Assembly: GCF_001598415.1 (NCBI RefSeq)
Contig: NZ_BCYX01000023.1
Coordinates: forward strand, 15,001 to 67,480
DNA from: Sphingomonas mali NBRC 15500
Lineage (GTDB): Bacteria; Pseudomonadota; Alphaproteobacteria; Sphingomonadales; Sphingomonadaceae
Direction: 5' to 3'
DNA: 52,480 nucleotides
A program made the translations under genes and the position numbers. Below are positions 1 to 9,382 of the stretch, piece by piece; the first letter of the stretch is position 1, and every line of letters begins with the position of its first letter. Below the pieces are notes generated by a model. It searched no databases and was not told the DNA's origin. It saw only the letters and a program-made list of their open reading frames with translations.

Positions 1-44
1 TGTCGGCCGCTCCTCCCCCCTCCTATGGGGCGGTCGGCGCTTGG

Positions 45-121
<77 letters not shown>

Positions 122-126
122 AATTC

Positions 127-162
127 AAAAAGCCCGCTTGTCGCAAGACCGGCGGGCTTTTT
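127..162 (+). terminator. Rho-independent terminator of tRNA-fMet
   Basis: Inverted arms AAAAAGCCCGC (127-137) and GCGGGCTTTTT (152-162) form a GC-rich hairpin ending in a T run, starting six bases after the tRNA. Confidence 0.9.
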
Positions 163-231
163 GCTGTTTCCGGGATTTGTGAACTGCCGCGATAGCGAGA
201 TTGCGGCAAACCCCTGTCGCCCAATGCGGGC

Positions 232-600
232 CTAGAGACTTACCCAACTTCGCGCCGTCCGCGCGCGCTCCTTGCGGCCGACGCGAATTTCCCGTTTGCG
301 TTCCTGGAGATCGATCGCTTCGCCTAAAGGGCGGTCCGGACCTTTTACCCAACCCCCCGCTCTGTAGACGTCATGTCGCGCAGAACTCTCGACGAGATCG
401 AGGGCAAGATCGCCGCCTTCCAAGGCCACGACCAATGCTTGGTCGTTCTTGTGGCGGTTGCGCCGGTTTTCCAACGCCTTCCTCAGGGGGATAGATTTGC
501 GCGCACCCTTTTGTCCGCTGGCGAAATAGGATTGCCGGCAATCCCTCTTCAGGCTCAGCGCCTTCTTCTCCTGTGGAGTACGGTTTCGCTTCAGGGTCAT
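232..600 (-). CDS. Conserved hypothetical protein, basic, 122 aa
   Basis: A short basic protein opening with MTLKRNRTPQEKKALSLKRD and continuing with IPLRKALENRRNRHKN. This resembles a conserved alphaproteobacterial family of unknown function that starts with a 'TPQEKKALSY..DRRN' block and carries 'IPLRK' and a 'RHD..R.GGW' stretch; the last block is seen here as ARHDVYRAGGW near residue 75. It has no signal peptide or membrane segment. The Shine-Dalgarno is weak, so the start is not firmly fixed. A possible -10 (GTATACT) lies about 75 bases upstream. The family match is from memory; function unknown. Confidence 0.7.
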   Translation of the reverse strand: MTLKRNRTPQEKKALSLKRDCRQSYFASGQKGARKSIPLRKALENRRNRHKNDQALVVALEGGDLALDLVESSARHDVYRAGGWVKGPDRPLGEAIDLQERKREIRVGRKERARTARSWVSL

Positions 601-723
601 GCGCTGAGAATGCCGGATAATCGGGATATCCGCAATTGGACCTCTAACGGCTTGCCGTGCGACGAGTATACTGTCCGGAACTTGCGCCAGCCCGGCGGAC
701 GTTCCACCGTCGGCGCCGATCTC

Positions 724-1800
724 TTACACCGGATGCGCCGCAATCTCTTCGCCGATCGACGGCTTCATCGCCGCCCGCTTTCGGATCCATTCCCGGACCG
801 GCTCCTCGTAGAACAGGAACAGCGCGATCGATCCAGCGATCAGGATCGGATATTGCAACGCGACCATCGCCTTGGACGATTTGAGCAGCGCCAGCACCGC
901 GAAATGCACCGGTTGATGCATCAGGTACAAGGCATAGCTCGCGGCACCGAGCAGGACCAACCAACGTACGCTCAGGGCGCGGGCGAAGCGGGAATGCTGG
1001 TCGCCGGCGATCGCCATGATCAACAGCGCTGACATGGCGGTCGCGAACGCGGCGATGCGTGGCGAGGTGGCGACAGCCAGGCCTACAACCAACAGCAAGG
1101 CGATCGGCCAGGAGGGTATCCGCGCCCTGTGCCCCCGAAGATGCAATTCGGCGACGACTATGCCGATCAGGAATTCGGGCAAGCGGAGCAACGGCACCGG
1201 CGTCCACTTCATCCAGGCGAACAGTGCGAACTGATTGTCGATCAGCGCCGAACTGCCGGTGATCGCGGCGAACGCGAGCAAGGCGGCGATCAACGCCAAT
1301 AAAGATCCGCTTCCCAATTTCTCGGCCAGACGCGAGATGATCGGAAAGCAGAGATAGAAGAAGAATTCGACCGAGAGCGTCCAGGTCGGCATGTTCCAGT
1401 CGTTCCAGCCGAGCGCGCCATTGGGGATCCACCAATGCAGCAGCAGGAATTGCGGCACATCCGCCCAGCCCTTGAGCGTCGCGAACGGGAGCATCGCCAG
1501 CACGGCGAGCAGATACACCGGATAGAGCCGGGCGAAGCGTGCGATCCCGAACCTCTTGAGCTGGTTCGATGTCGCGATCCTGCCGCGATAGGTCAGATGC
1601 AGGATGAATCCCGACAGCACGAAGAAGAAGGTCACGCCGAGATAGCCGTTCAACAACAATGTCTTGAGCGGCGTGGCGATGTGCGGGCTGGCGGCGGCGA
1701 ACGCCGCGCCCGAATGATAAAGGACTACGGCGAAGGCGGCGAAGAAGCGGATGCTGGTAAGCGGTTTGATCAGGTCGACGTGGCCGGTAGCGTTCGACAC
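724..1800 (-). CDS. Acyltransferase family 3 membrane protein (OafA/YrhL type)
   Basis: A multi-pass integral membrane protein that likely transfers acetyl or another acyl group to an extracytoplasmic sugar or polymer. The N-terminus has the family pattern 'LTSIRFFAAFAVVLYHSG' (helix 1 with the conserved R and H), followed by 'GYLGVTFFFVLSGFIL', and ends with hydrophobic helices and a basic tail. I chose GTG at 1800 because AGAGGGGG sits 4 bases before it; an ATG 54 bases further upstream is also in frame. It is the last gene of a minus-strand run behind the glycosyltransferase (86-base gap), which suggests decoration of the glycan made by its neighbours. The acceptor cannot be read from sequence. 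Confidence 0.85.
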   Translation of the reverse strand: MSNATGHVDLIKPLTSIRFFAAFAVVLYHSGAAFAAASPHIATPLKTLLLNGYLGVTFFFVLSGFILHLTYRGRIATSNQLKRFGIARFARLYPVYLLAVLAMLPFATLKGWADVPQFLLLHWWIPNGALGWNDWNMPTWTLSVEFFFYLCFPIISRLAEKLGSGSLLALIAALLAFAAITGSSALIDNQFALFAWMKWTPVPLLRLPEFLIGIVVAELHLRGHRARIPSWPIALLLVVGLAVATSPRIAAFATAMSALLIMAIAGDQHSRFARALSVRWLVLLGAASYALYLMHQPVHFAVLALLKSSKAMVALQYPILIAGSIALFLFYEEPVREWIRKRAAMKPSIGEEIAAHPV

Positions 1801-1885
1801 TTTGCCCCCTCTGGAAATCCGACGAGGCATCGCGCGCGGCGCGGTCGATGGCAAGCGATATGCTGCCGTTCGCCCAGGCGGCGCC

Positions 1886-2956
1886 TTACGCGGCGCGGCC
1901 TTTCCGGACGGCCGTTCGCGCGCCGCCGATCAGCCGCGAGCCGACCAGTTCCTCCATGCTCGAATAGCCCATGCCGAGATGGTCGGGCCGCACCGCCATC
2001 GCCGCCATCAGCCCGATCGTGCCGGCCTTGAGCGCGGTGCGCACCACGCGGCCCCAGCGCAGCGCCGATTCCCAGCGGATCATTCTCAGGCTGTCCGCAT
2101 CAACCTCCCGCGTGGCAATGAAATGCGCCTGCAGCGCGCCGATCGTGTGGCCCAGTCGCTCGAGCACACTCCGGTCGGGCACAGGCACGGCGCGCATCAA
2201 ATGCTCGATGACCAACTTGGCTCCTGCCTCGGCGTCGTCGAACCCCTCGGCGGCATAGCTTTCCGCGAGCACCCGCATCGCATTGCTGCTCATCGTCTTG
2301 GCATAAAGCTGCGACGCGCCGCCGCCATGTTTGCGGTAGAGCAGCAGCGGATCGTCGATCCGCGCGATCCCTCCCTGACGCGCCAAGCGGTGATAGAGGT
2401 CGAAATCCTCGGCGTAGAGATAATCGGGCCGGGTGAACTCGCCATCGGGCGAAACGCGGTCGCGGCGCAGCATGACGGTCGACCAGACCAACGGATTTTC
2501 GATCCAAAGCAGCCATTCGACCAGCCGCGGCGTCGTCACCGGCGACTTGATGCTCGACGTGACCGCGCCGTTCTCGAGGATCGCCGCGCTCGCCGCGACC
2601 AGGGCGATGTCGGGATGTGCGTCGAGAAAGGCGACCTGTCGTTCGAATCGGCCGGGCAGGCAGATATCGTCCTGGTCGAGCCCGGCAACATAGCGCCCGC
2701 GCGCCTCGGCGAAGGCGCGGTTGCGGCTGCGCACCGGGCCGGCATTCTGCTCGGCCGCGATCACGCGAAGCCGTGGATCGGAGCAGCCGCGCAACAGGTC
2801 GAGCGTCCCGTCGGTCGAGCAGTCGTCAACCACGATCACCTCGAAATCGGTGAAGCTCTGTGCCCATAGGCTGTCGAGCGTCTCCCCGATCAGCGTCGCT
2901 CCGTTATAGGCGGCCATCACCACGCTGACCGTCGGATTGGCGCGCGGGCCGCTCAT
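1886..2956 (-). CDS. Glycosyltransferase family 2
   Basis: Predicted GT-A fold glycosyltransferase, 356 aa, with no membrane helices. The nucleotide-sugar binding start 'VSVVMAAYNGATLIGETL' is at residues 10-27, 'VIVVDDCSTDGT' near 40-51, and the metal-binding DQDD at about residue 95 ('VAGLDQDDICLPGRFERQ'). The start ATG overlaps the stop of the upstream aminotransferase-flavoprotein gene as ATGA, so the two are probably translationally coupled. In context it should transfer the sugar made or modified by the fusion enzyme, but neither donor nor acceptor is known. Confidence 0.9.
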   Translation of the reverse strand: MSGPRANPTVSVVMAAYNGATLIGETLDSLWAQSFTDFEVIVVDDCSTDGTLDLLRGCSDPRLRVIAAEQNAGPVRSRNRAFAEARGRYVAGLDQDDICLPGRFERQVAFLDAHPDIALVAASAAILENGAVTSSIKSPVTTPRLVEWLLWIENPLVWSTVMLRRDRVSPDGEFTRPDYLYAEDFDLYHRLARQGGIARIDDPLLLYRKHGGGASQLYAKTMSSNAMRVLAESYAAEGFDDAEAGAKLVIEHLMRAVPVPDRSVLERLGHTIGALQAHFIATREVDADSLRMIRWESALRWGRVVRTALKAGTIGLMAAMAVRPDHLGMGYSSMEELVGSRLIGGARTAVRKGRAA

Positions 2957-5421
2957 GCCACGGCCCTTTGCCGCTCACCCAGCACCTGATCGACGATCAT
3001 CTGGCCGACATCGTTCTGCCATTGCCACAGGCCATTGGCCTGACCGCGGAAGCTCGCCTCGCCACCCATCCGGCCCCAGGGCACGAACCCTGCCGCGAGC
3101 CCGATGCCGAACGCGCCGGGGATCGGCTGGTCATGGGCGTCGAGGATGCGGCAATAGCGGTCGACCATCGGCCGTCCGGCATGCGCGGCGAGCGCGACCG
3201 GCGTCCCGTCGGCTTCGAGCAAGGACAAGGCGCGCGGGCGATAGCCCAATGCGGCGATTACCAAATCGGCATTCTCGACGATCGTCCGCGCCTCAACATC
3301 GTCGTCCGCGATCCGATGGACCGCGACGCGGGGATCCGGCGCGCGGCCGTCGACCTGCAGCATGCGCAGCACGAGCTCGCGGGCCTCCAGGCGAAAACCG
3401 CCGAGGCGATAGACGAAGCCAGATACCGGACAGATGTCATCAGGCCCGAAATCGGTGAAATTGTCCGCCCGCGCGGCGGCTTCGCTATGGTAGAACGGCC
3501 GCAGCGGCCGGCGATGGAGCAGAGTGATGCCGCCCGCGCCGAACGCGATCCCGGGACGGCTGCGCAACAGCAATGCGACGCTGGCGAGCGCGCTGGTCGA
3601 GCCGCCGATAACCGCCACTTTCGGATTGCGTTTGCTGCCCAGCAAATCGGCCGCGCGATCAAGCCCGCCCAGAGCGAGCAATTCATCGGACTGGATCAGC
3701 CGACCATCGGCAAGGCGGTGCAAAGGGGCGCCCGCTACCTCGCACGCCACCAGTGCGTCGAGGGGTTGGTGCCCGCCGGTCGCGATCACGATATTGTGCG
3801 ATCGCCGCTCGCTCTCGCTGCCGTCGGCCAGCCGCCGCAGCCGCGTCGTCCAGCCGCCCTGCGGCGAGCGCCGCGCTTCGATCACGTCATGCCCGGTCGC
3901 GACGGTCCCGCCATTGGCCGCGACGATCGCGCCGAGCCGGTCGCCGGTCACCCGCAGCAACGGACCGGCATCGCTCAACGGTACCCCAAGCGCATCCGCG
4001 AACCTGGCGACCTGCTGCGCCGCGGGATGGTCGATCAGCGCGGCGATCTCCGGGTGCGGATTGTTCCTGACCGCCGACAGAAAGGTCTCCGCGGTCGAAT
4101 CCGACGAAATCGCATAGTGCCCGAGCCGCCCGCCGCCGAGCGCATCGTCGCGTTCGACGACGGTCAGGCCCGCCCGAGCGAGTGCAACGAGGCGATCCTG
4201 TTTGGATGCCGCGGTGAGCAGTGCGGTCCCGGCAGGGCCGCCGCCCACGATCAGCATCGCGTCGGCGTCACGCGCGCTCGCGGGTGTGCCCTGCGCGCGG
4301 ATCGCTGCATTGGCGCGCGCCGCGATGTGGCGCGCATCGGCCACGGTCATGCGATCGGAGATGGGGAGCGAGACGATGCGATCGGCGACGCGATCGGCGA
4401 CCGGCGTCGAACCGACGACGGCATGATCGCGAATCCACGATTGCTGCCCGAGATGCGGGCTGAAATAGGAGCCGCAGCCGATACCGTCCGCCGCCAGCGC
4501 GGCGACGAAGCGGTCGCGATCGATCCGGTCGGGGAGCAGCGCGGGCATGAATTGGAGAGCGCGGCGCGCGCCCTCGACCGCCTGCAAGGCCATGCCGTCG
4601 AGCGTTTCGCGATAGCCCGCTTCGACGTCTGCGCGGCGTGCGGCCACCTCGTCCAATTGGGCAAGTTTCAGCCGTGCCATTGCCGCGACCAATTCGGACA
4701 TCTTGGCATTCATTCCCGGCATGGCCGCCGAGCGGCTGCCGGCGAAACCGAAATTGGCCATCGCCCGCAGTTCGTCGATCAGGGTGGGGTCGCCGCAATG
4801 GATCAACCCGCCCTCGGCGACCGCGAACGTCTTGGTCGCATGAAGCGAATAGACCACCGGGAACGGTGCGCCCGCGCCGAATCCCTGGCCGTCGGCATCG
4901 ATCGTGCCGAGCGAGGCGGCCGCATCCACGACCACGCCGACCTGATGCCGCCGCATCAACCAGGCGTAGCGGTCGAGATCGATCGCATTGCCGAATGTCG
5001 CATAGGGCACCACGACCGCGATCTGTCCGGCATGTTTCTGGAGCAGGCGCTCCTCCGCTGCAGGACACATTGACCAGTCGTCGGGGTCGATATCGGCGAG
5101 CAACGGAGTCAGTCCGCACCATTCGGCAGCCTGGGCGGTCGCAGCGAAGGTGAAGGCGGGCATCAAAGCGAGCTTGCCCGCGCCGCGCTCGCGCCCCGCC
5201 GCCTGGCGGATTGCGAGCATCAGCCCCAGGGTCGCGTTGGCCACGCCGAGACACGCGCCCTGGCCGCCGAATAGGCGATCGGTCGCTTCCGCCTCGAATG
5301 CGCGAAGTTCCGGCCCGTTGTTCGAATAAATGCCCGATTGCTCGACGCGCATCAGCACGTCGAGATGCTCGCTGAGGCGCGGCGGACAGGGGTCGACCAA
5401 CGGATAGCGGAGTTGAACCAT
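2953..5421 (-). CDS. DegT/DnrJ/EryC1-type aminotransferase fused to an FAD/NAD(P)-binding oxidoreductase
   Basis: An 822-aa protein with two enzyme halves. Residues 1 to about 380 form a PLP-dependent sugar aminotransferase of the DegT/DnrJ/EryC1/StrS family: 'AFTFAATAQAAEWCGL' near 89-104, the cofactor Asp in VVVDAAAS (D166), and the Schiff-base lysine K197 in SLHATKTFAVAEGG. From about 385 a flavoprotein begins: GGGPAG dinucleotide motif at 393-398, a second Rossmann-like 'VAVIGGSTSALAS' near 605, and 'LHRRPLRPFYHSEAAARA' after it, resembling the N-hydroxylase-like FAD/NAD binding class. The reading frame is continuous across the join. The gene is first in an operon with GT2 and the acyltransferase. 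Inference: an amino group is installed on a keto-sugar and the flavin half oxidises the same or a linked substrate. Confidence 0.85.
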   Translation of the reverse strand: MVQLRYPLVDPCPPRLSEHLDVLMRVEQSGIYSNNGPELRAFEAEATDRLFGGQGACLGVANATLGLMLAIRQAAGRERGAGKLALMPAFTFAATAQAAEWCGLTPLLADIDPDDWSMCPAAEERLLQKHAGQIAVVVPYATFGNAIDLDRYAWLMRRHQVGVVVDAAASLGTIDADGQGFGAGAPFPVVYSLHATKTFAVAEGGLIHCGDPTLIDELRAMANFGFAGSRSAAMPGMNAKMSELVAAMARLKLAQLDEVAARRADVEAGYRETLDGMALQAVEGARRALQFMPALLPDRIDRDRFVAALAADGIGCGSYFSPHLGQQSWIRDHAVVGSTPVADRVADRIVSLPISDRMTVADARHIAARANAAIRAQGTPASARDADAMLIVGGGPAGTALLTAASKQDRLVALARAGLTVVERDDALGGGRLGHYAISSDSTAETFLSAVRNNPHPEIAALIDHPAAQQVARFADALGVPLSDAGPLLRVTGDRLGAIVAANGGTVATGHDVIEARRSPQGGWTTRLRRLADGSESERRSHNIVIATGGHQPLDALVACEVAGAPLHRLADGRLIQSDELLALGGLDRAADLLGSKRNPKVAVIGGSTSALASVALLLRSRPGIAFGAGGITLLHRRPLRPFYHSEAAARADNFTDFGPDDICPVSGFVYRLGGFRLEARELVLRMLQVDGRAPDPRVAVHRIADDDVEARTIVENADLVIAALGYRPRALSLLEADGTPVALAAHAGRPMVDRYCRILDAHDQPIPGAFGIGLAAGFVPWGRMGGEASFRGQANGLWQWQNDVGQMIVDQVLGERQRAVA

Positions 5422-5520
5422 CGCCGCCGGCTTAGCGGTGGGGACCTAAAAACAGGTTACGCTTGGCGGTGGAGCGTTGCGTGGCTAACCTTCTCAAGCG
5501 AACACTAAGGAGACGCTGGC

Positions 5521-5988
5521 ATGGCGGTCGAATTCCTCCTCAACGGCAAGCAGATGTCGTTCGACGGCGATCCCGACACGCCGTTGCTCTGGGTGATCCG
5601 CGACCATGCCGGGCTGACCGGCACCAAATATGGCTGCGGCATTGCGCAATGCGGCGCCTGCACCGTCCATCTCGACGGCAAGAACCGGCGGTCCTGCGTC
5701 ACGCCGATCGATACCGTGGCGGGCAAAACCGTGACGACGATCGAAGGCGTTTCGGGTCCCATCGCCGAGGCAGTGCAAAAGGCCTGGGTCGCGATCGACG
5801 TGCCGCAATGCGGATTCTGCCAATCGGGCCAGGTGATGAGCGCTATCGGCCTGCTCGCGCAAAAGCCCAGGCCGACCGACGCCGATATTGACGCCGGCAT
5901 GGCGGGCAATATCTGCCGCTGCGCGACCTATGTCCGTATCCGCCAAGCGATCAAGGACGCGGCCGCCGGCGCGAAGGTTTCGGCATGA
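5521..5988 (+). CDS. iorA: (2Fe-2S) subunit of an isoquinoline 1-oxidoreductase-type molybdenum hydroxylase
   Basis: A 155-aa small iron-sulfur subunit of the xanthine oxidase family. It carries the plant-ferredoxin type cluster cysteines C39, C44, C47 and C59 ('[14 protein letters not shown]') and the second cluster cysteines C97, C100, C132 and C134 ('CGFCQSGQ' and 'NICRCATY'). It passes electrons from the molybdenum centre of the next gene. The ATG follows a strong AAGGAG 8 bases upstream and is divergent from the aminotransferase fusion. Its stop overlaps the next start as ATGA. The symbol follows the closest known family; the true substrate may be another N-heterocycle or an aldehyde. 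Confidence 0.9.
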   Translation: MAVEFLLNGKQMSFDGDPDTPLLWVIRDHAGLTGTKYGCGIAQCGACTVHLDGKNRRSCVTPIDTVAGKTVTTIEGVSGPIAEAVQKAWVAIDVPQCGFCQSGQVMSAIGLLAQKPRPTDADIDAGMAGNICRCATYVRIRQAIKDAAAGAKVSA

Positions 5989-8138
5989 CCGCGATCGAAA
6001 CCGACCGCCGCAAATTCCTTGCCGGGTCCGGTCTGGTGCTCGGGCTGATGCTACCGATGCGCGGGGCCAGAGCGATGGCGCCCGCCGGGCCTAGCTTCGC
6101 TCCCAACGCCTTCGTGCGAGTGCTGCCCGACAACACGGTGAGCGTGGTGATCAAGCATGTCGAGTTCGGCCAGGGGCCGGCGACCGGGCTGACGACGATC
6201 GTCGCCGACGAGATGGACGCCGACTGGGCGCAGATGCGGATCGAGTTCGCGCCGGCCAACGACCCGCTCTACAAGAATCTCGCCTTCGGCACGATGGGCA
6301 CCGGCGGCTCGACCGCGATGGCCAACAGCTGGATGCAGATGCGCAATGCCGGCGCCGCCGCGCGGGCGATGCTGGTCGCGGCCGCCGCCAAGACCTGGAA
6401 CGTGCCGGCCGGTGAGATCAAGGTCGCCAAGGGCGTTGTCAGCCACGGCGCGAAGAAAGCGAGCTTCGGCGATCTCGCCGCTGCCGCCGCGACGATGCCG
6501 GTGCCCGACAAGCCCGTGCTCAAGACGCCCGAGCAATGGACGCTGATCGGCACTGACGTTCCCAAGATCGACAGCCTGATCAAGTCGACCGGCGCGGCGC
6601 AATTCACGATGGACATCAAGCGCCCGAACATGGTCGTTTCGGTGATCCAGCACCCGCCTGCGTTCGGCGGCAAGGTTAAGGCGGTCGACGACAAGACCGC
6701 GCTGGCGGTGCCCGGTGTGGTCGCGGTCAAGACGATCCCGCAAGGCGTGGTCGTCTATGCCAAGGACACTTATGCAGCGATGAAGGGCCGTAATGCGCTC
6801 AACGTCGACTGGGATCTGAGCCAGGCCGAGACGCGTTCGACCGAGGCGATACTGCGCGACTATATGGCGCAGGCCGCCAATCCCGGGACGCAATGCGAAG
6901 CCAATGGCGACACCGCCAAGGCGCTTGCGGGCGCCGCGAAGACGATCGAGGCGACGTACATCTTCCCGTACCTGGCACACGCGCCGATGGAGCCGATGGA
7001 CGCGGTGATCGAGCCCAAAGCGGGCGGCGCCGATTTCTGGTGCGGCAGCCAGTTTCAGGTCGGCGACACGCGCGCGGTGGCCGGCGTGCTCGGCGTGCCG
7101 TTCGAGGGCATGACGCTCCACGAACAATATGCCGGCGGCAGCTTCGGACGGCGTGCGACTCCCGACATGGGCCATGCGGTCGAATCCGCTCAGGCGGTCA
7201 AGGCGCTTGGGGGCACGCAGGCGGTCAAGCATATGTGGACGCGCGAGAACGACATCACCGGCGGTCGCTATCGCCCGCTGATGGTCCACGAGGTGCGCGG
7301 CGGGATCGATGCCAAGGGCGCGATCGTCGCGCTCGACACGATCACCACTGGCCAGTCGTTCATGATCGGCACGCCGTTCTTCGACGCCAAGGAAGCGTTC
7401 GACGATTCCATGGTCGAAGGGCTGACCAAGTCGGCATACGGTTTCCCCAATCTCCGCGTTGGCGTGAACGTGATGAAGAACGGGGTGCCGACCCTGTGGT
7501 GGCGTTCGGTCGGCAACACGCACACGGCTTATGTGATGGAAACCTTCCTCGACCGGCTGATCGAGCTGGGGAGGCAGGACCCGATCCAGGCGCGCCTCGC
7601 GCTGATGAAGGAAGAGCGCGCCAAGACCGTGCTCAAGCGCGTCGCCGAACTCGCCGGCGGGCTGACCGCCAAATCAGGTCGGGCGCGCGGCGTCGCCTTC
7701 CACAAAAGCTTCGGATCGTACGTCGCCCAGATCGCCGAAGTCTCGGCCGGCGCGGACGGCCTGCCCAAGGTCCACAAGATCTGGGCGGCGATCGATTGCG
7801 GCGTGCCGATCAATCCCAACGTCATGCGGGCGCAGGTCGAAGGCGGAATCGGCTACGGCCTGGGCCACGCGCTCTATGCCGAAATCACGCTGGGCGAGGG
7901 CGGAATGGTGCAGCAGTCGAACTTCGATACCTATCGATCCCTGCGGATTGGCGAGATGCCCGATGTCGAAGTGGCGATCATTAAGTCGACCGCGGACCCG
8001 ACCGGGATCGGCGAGCCTGGTCTTCCGCCCGCCGCGCCCGCGGTCGCCAATGCCTGGCGCCGGCTGACTGGCAAGGTGGTCGAACGCCTGCCTTTCGCGC
8101 ATCCTTCCAATCTCGCCACCTTGGGAGGCAAGGCATGA
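5985..8138 (+). CDS. iorB: Molybdopterin-binding subunit of an isoquinoline 1-oxidoreductase-type hydroxylase
   Basis: A 717-aa catalytic subunit of the IorB branch of the xanthine dehydrogenase superfamily. A twin-arginine signal ([16 protein letters not shown]) is at residues 8-23, so the assembled enzyme should be exported folded to the periplasm with IorA riding along. The family signature and catalytic glutamate appear near the C-terminus in '[17 protein letters not shown]'. 'AGGSFGRRA' near residue 383 fits the molybdopterin region. Unlike CoxL-type enzymes there is no separate FAD subunit gene, which fits the Ior type where a cytochrome takes electrons. ATGA overlaps join it to both neighbours. 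Confidence 0.92.
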   Translation: MTAIETDRRKFLAGSGLVLGLMLPMRGARAMAPAGPSFAPNAFVRVLPDNTVSVVIKHVEFGQGPATGLTTIVADEMDADWAQMRIEFAPANDPLYKNLAFGTMGTGGSTAMANSWMQMRNAGAAARAMLVAAAAKTWNVPAGEIKVAKGVVSHGAKKASFGDLAAAAATMPVPDKPVLKTPEQWTLIGTDVPKIDSLIKSTGAAQFTMDIKRPNMVVSVIQHPPAFGGKVKAVDDKTALAVPGVVAVKTIPQGVVVYAKDTYAAMKGRNALNVDWDLSQAETRSTEAILRDYMAQAANPGTQCEANGDTAKALAGAAKTIEATYIFPYLAHAPMEPMDAVIEPKAGGADFWCGSQFQVGDTRAVAGVLGVPFEGMTLHEQYAGGSFGRRATPDMGHAVESAQAVKALGGTQAVKHMWTRENDITGGRYRPLMVHEVRGGIDAKGAIVALDTITTGQSFMIGTPFFDAKEAFDDSMVEGLTKSAYGFPNLRVGVNVMKNGVPTLWWRSVGNTHTAYVMETFLDRLIELGRQDPIQARLALMKEERAKTVLKRVAELAGGLTAKSGRARGVAFHKSFGSYVAQIAEVSAGADGLPKVHKIWAAIDCGVPINPNVMRAQVEGGIGYGLGHALYAEITLGEGGMVQQSNFDTYRSLRIGEMPDVEVAIIKSTADPTGIGEPGLPPAAPAVANAWRRLTGKVVERLPFAHPSNLATLGGKA

Positions 8139-8767
8139 TCCGGCATATGATCTCGCTCCCTCGGTTCGGCGTTATCGCGCTGATCGCCTCGGTGATCATC
8201 CTGCCGCTGTCGATCGCGCGTGGCGGCGAAGCATCGGGGCTGAAGCCCGCCAGCGCGTTCGCCGGCATTGCCGATCGCAACGCGCGCTCGGCCGCGATCT
8301 TTACCGAGATGGGCAAGGTGCTGATGTCGCCGCGCTGCCTCAATTGCCATCCGCGCACCGACAGCCCTACCCAGGGCGACGCGATGCTGCTCCATTCGCC
8401 GCCGGTGACGCGCGGGCCCGATGGGTTCGGCGCCGCGGGGATGGAATGCGCGACCTGCCACGGCCCGCGCAACGCCGCGTTCGGCAATGGCGGCGGGTCG
8501 GTGCCGGGCAACCCCAAATGGCATTTGGCGCCGCGCAGCATGGCCTGGCAGGGGCTGACGCTCGGCCAGATCTGCACCGTGATCAAGGATCGGACCAAGA
8601 ATGGCGGGCTCAGCCTGGAACAGTTGATCGACCATAATGGCAAGGATGAGCTGGTCGGCTGGGGCTGGAATCCAGGGGCAGGGCGTGTCCCCGCGCCAGG
8701 GACGCAGGCGGAGTTCGGGGAATTGACCAAAGCTTGGGTCGAAACGGGCGCCGCTTGCCCCAAATAA
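8135..8767 (+). CDS. Exported c-type cytochrome-like protein with two CXXCH motifs
   Basis: A 210-aa protein with an N-terminal hydrophobic export segment (about residues 11-28) and two heme-binding motifs, CLNCH at 68-72 and CATCH at 105-109, so it should carry two covalent hemes in the periplasm. It is the third gene of the iorAB operon, overlapping iorB by ATGA, and is the likely electron acceptor of the molybdoenzyme in place of an FAD subunit. Similar proteins beside iorAB are often named 'isoquinoline 1-oxidoreductase subunit'. Two starts are possible (8135 and 8147); I keep the first because of the overlap. Confidence 0.85.
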   Translation: MIRHMISLPRFGVIALIASVIILPLSIARGGEASGLKPASAFAGIADRNARSAAIFTEMGKVLMSPRCLNCHPRTDSPTQGDAMLLHSPPVTRGPDGFGAAGMECATCHGPRNAAFGNGGGSVPGNPKWHLAPRSMAWQGLTLGQICTVIKDRTKNGGLSLEQLIDHNGKDELVGWGWNPGAGRVPAPGTQAEFGELTKAWVETGAACPK

Positions 8768-8770
8768 CAA

Positions 8771-8862
8771 CGTCATGCCGGCCTTGTGCCGGCATCCACC
8801 GGGCAACAACACCTCAGCTCGGTTGTGGAAGAGTGGACCCCGGCACAAGGCCGGGGTGACGG
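8771..8862 (+). repeat. Inverted pair of REP-like palindromes (GCCGGCCTTGTGCCGGC type)
   Basis: Copy one, 8771-8797, and copy two, 8835-8862, are each imperfect palindromes around CGGCCTTGTGCCGG and lie in opposite orientation, both starting from a CGTCA-type edge. The inner part also pairs (CAACAAC with GTTGTGG). The same family occurs at 27119-27210. Located just after the ior operon, it could also act as a transcription end. Confidence 0.85.
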
Positions 8863-8936
8863 CGGCTCATGCTGCACCTCAACCCGCAGCAAAATGGCCG
8901 CTTGACCTGACCGGCAACCAGACTCAGGATGCCGCC

Positions 8937-9284
8937 ATGACAAGCACGGACCCGGCCGCGTTCTTTCGCGAGATGCTGGGCGAATGGGAGAAGATGGCCA
9001 ACAAGGTCGGGGGCGACTTCGCCCGATCCGACGAATTCACCCGTGCGATGCACGGTGCCACCGCCGCGACGATGAGCACGCAGGAAGCGATCAGCGCGAT
9101 GATGACCCGCGCGCTCGCCGCCGCCAACATGCCGAGCCGTACCGAGATCGAGGATCTGTCGGGGCGGCTGGGGCGGATCGAGGACCAGCTTGCTCGGATC
9201 GAGGCCGCGCTGGGTGGCAAGCCCGAACGTCCTGCTCGGCCCAAGCCCAGTCGGACACGGAAGCCGCCGGAGAAGAAGGGCTGA
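8937..9284 (+). CDS. Short PhaE-like subunit of class III PHA synthase
   Basis: A 115-aa soluble helical protein. Residues 6-60 ('FFREMLGEWEKMANKVGGDF', then 'AATMSTQEAISAMMTRALAA') and the segment 'MPSRTEIEDLSGRLGRIEDQ' near 68-87 match the C-terminal part of PhaE, the non-catalytic partner of class III PhaC. The tail is rich in P, K and R. Full PhaE proteins are usually around 350 aa, so this is a minimal version. The start is the ATG at 8937 after CAGGA; an upstream in-frame extension runs through the REP repeat and is unlikely. It lies 98 bases before phaC. Confidence 0.78.
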   Translation: MTSTDPAAFFREMLGEWEKMANKVGGDFARSDEFTRAMHGATAATMSTQEAISAMMTRALAAANMPSRTEIEDLSGRLGRIEDQLARIEAALGGKPERPARPKPSRTRKPPEKKG

Positions 9285-9296
9285 GCACGCTGCCCG

Positions 9297-9328
9297 CCCG
9301 TATTCCTGCGAACGCAGGTATCCAGGGT
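9297..9328 (+). repeat. Single palindromic repeat between phaE-like gene and phaC
   Basis: CCGTATTCCTGCGAACGCAG continues into a symmetric 'GTATCCAGGG' edge, giving an imperfect palindrome around CCTGCGAACGCAGG. It has the layout of the paired repeats elsewhere in the window but occurs here only once, inside the short phaE-phaC gap. Confidence 0.6.
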
Positions 9329-9382
9329 TACGGGCGAACCGCTTGCGGCTCTCGGCGTCCGATGGCGCACGAGCGCGACTGA

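Noticed and set aside
2968..5073. 701-codon plus-strand open frame
   Set aside because: It lies opposite the aminotransferase-flavoprotein gene, has no ribosome site and shows the Arg/His-rich composition of an antisense shadow in GC-rich DNA.
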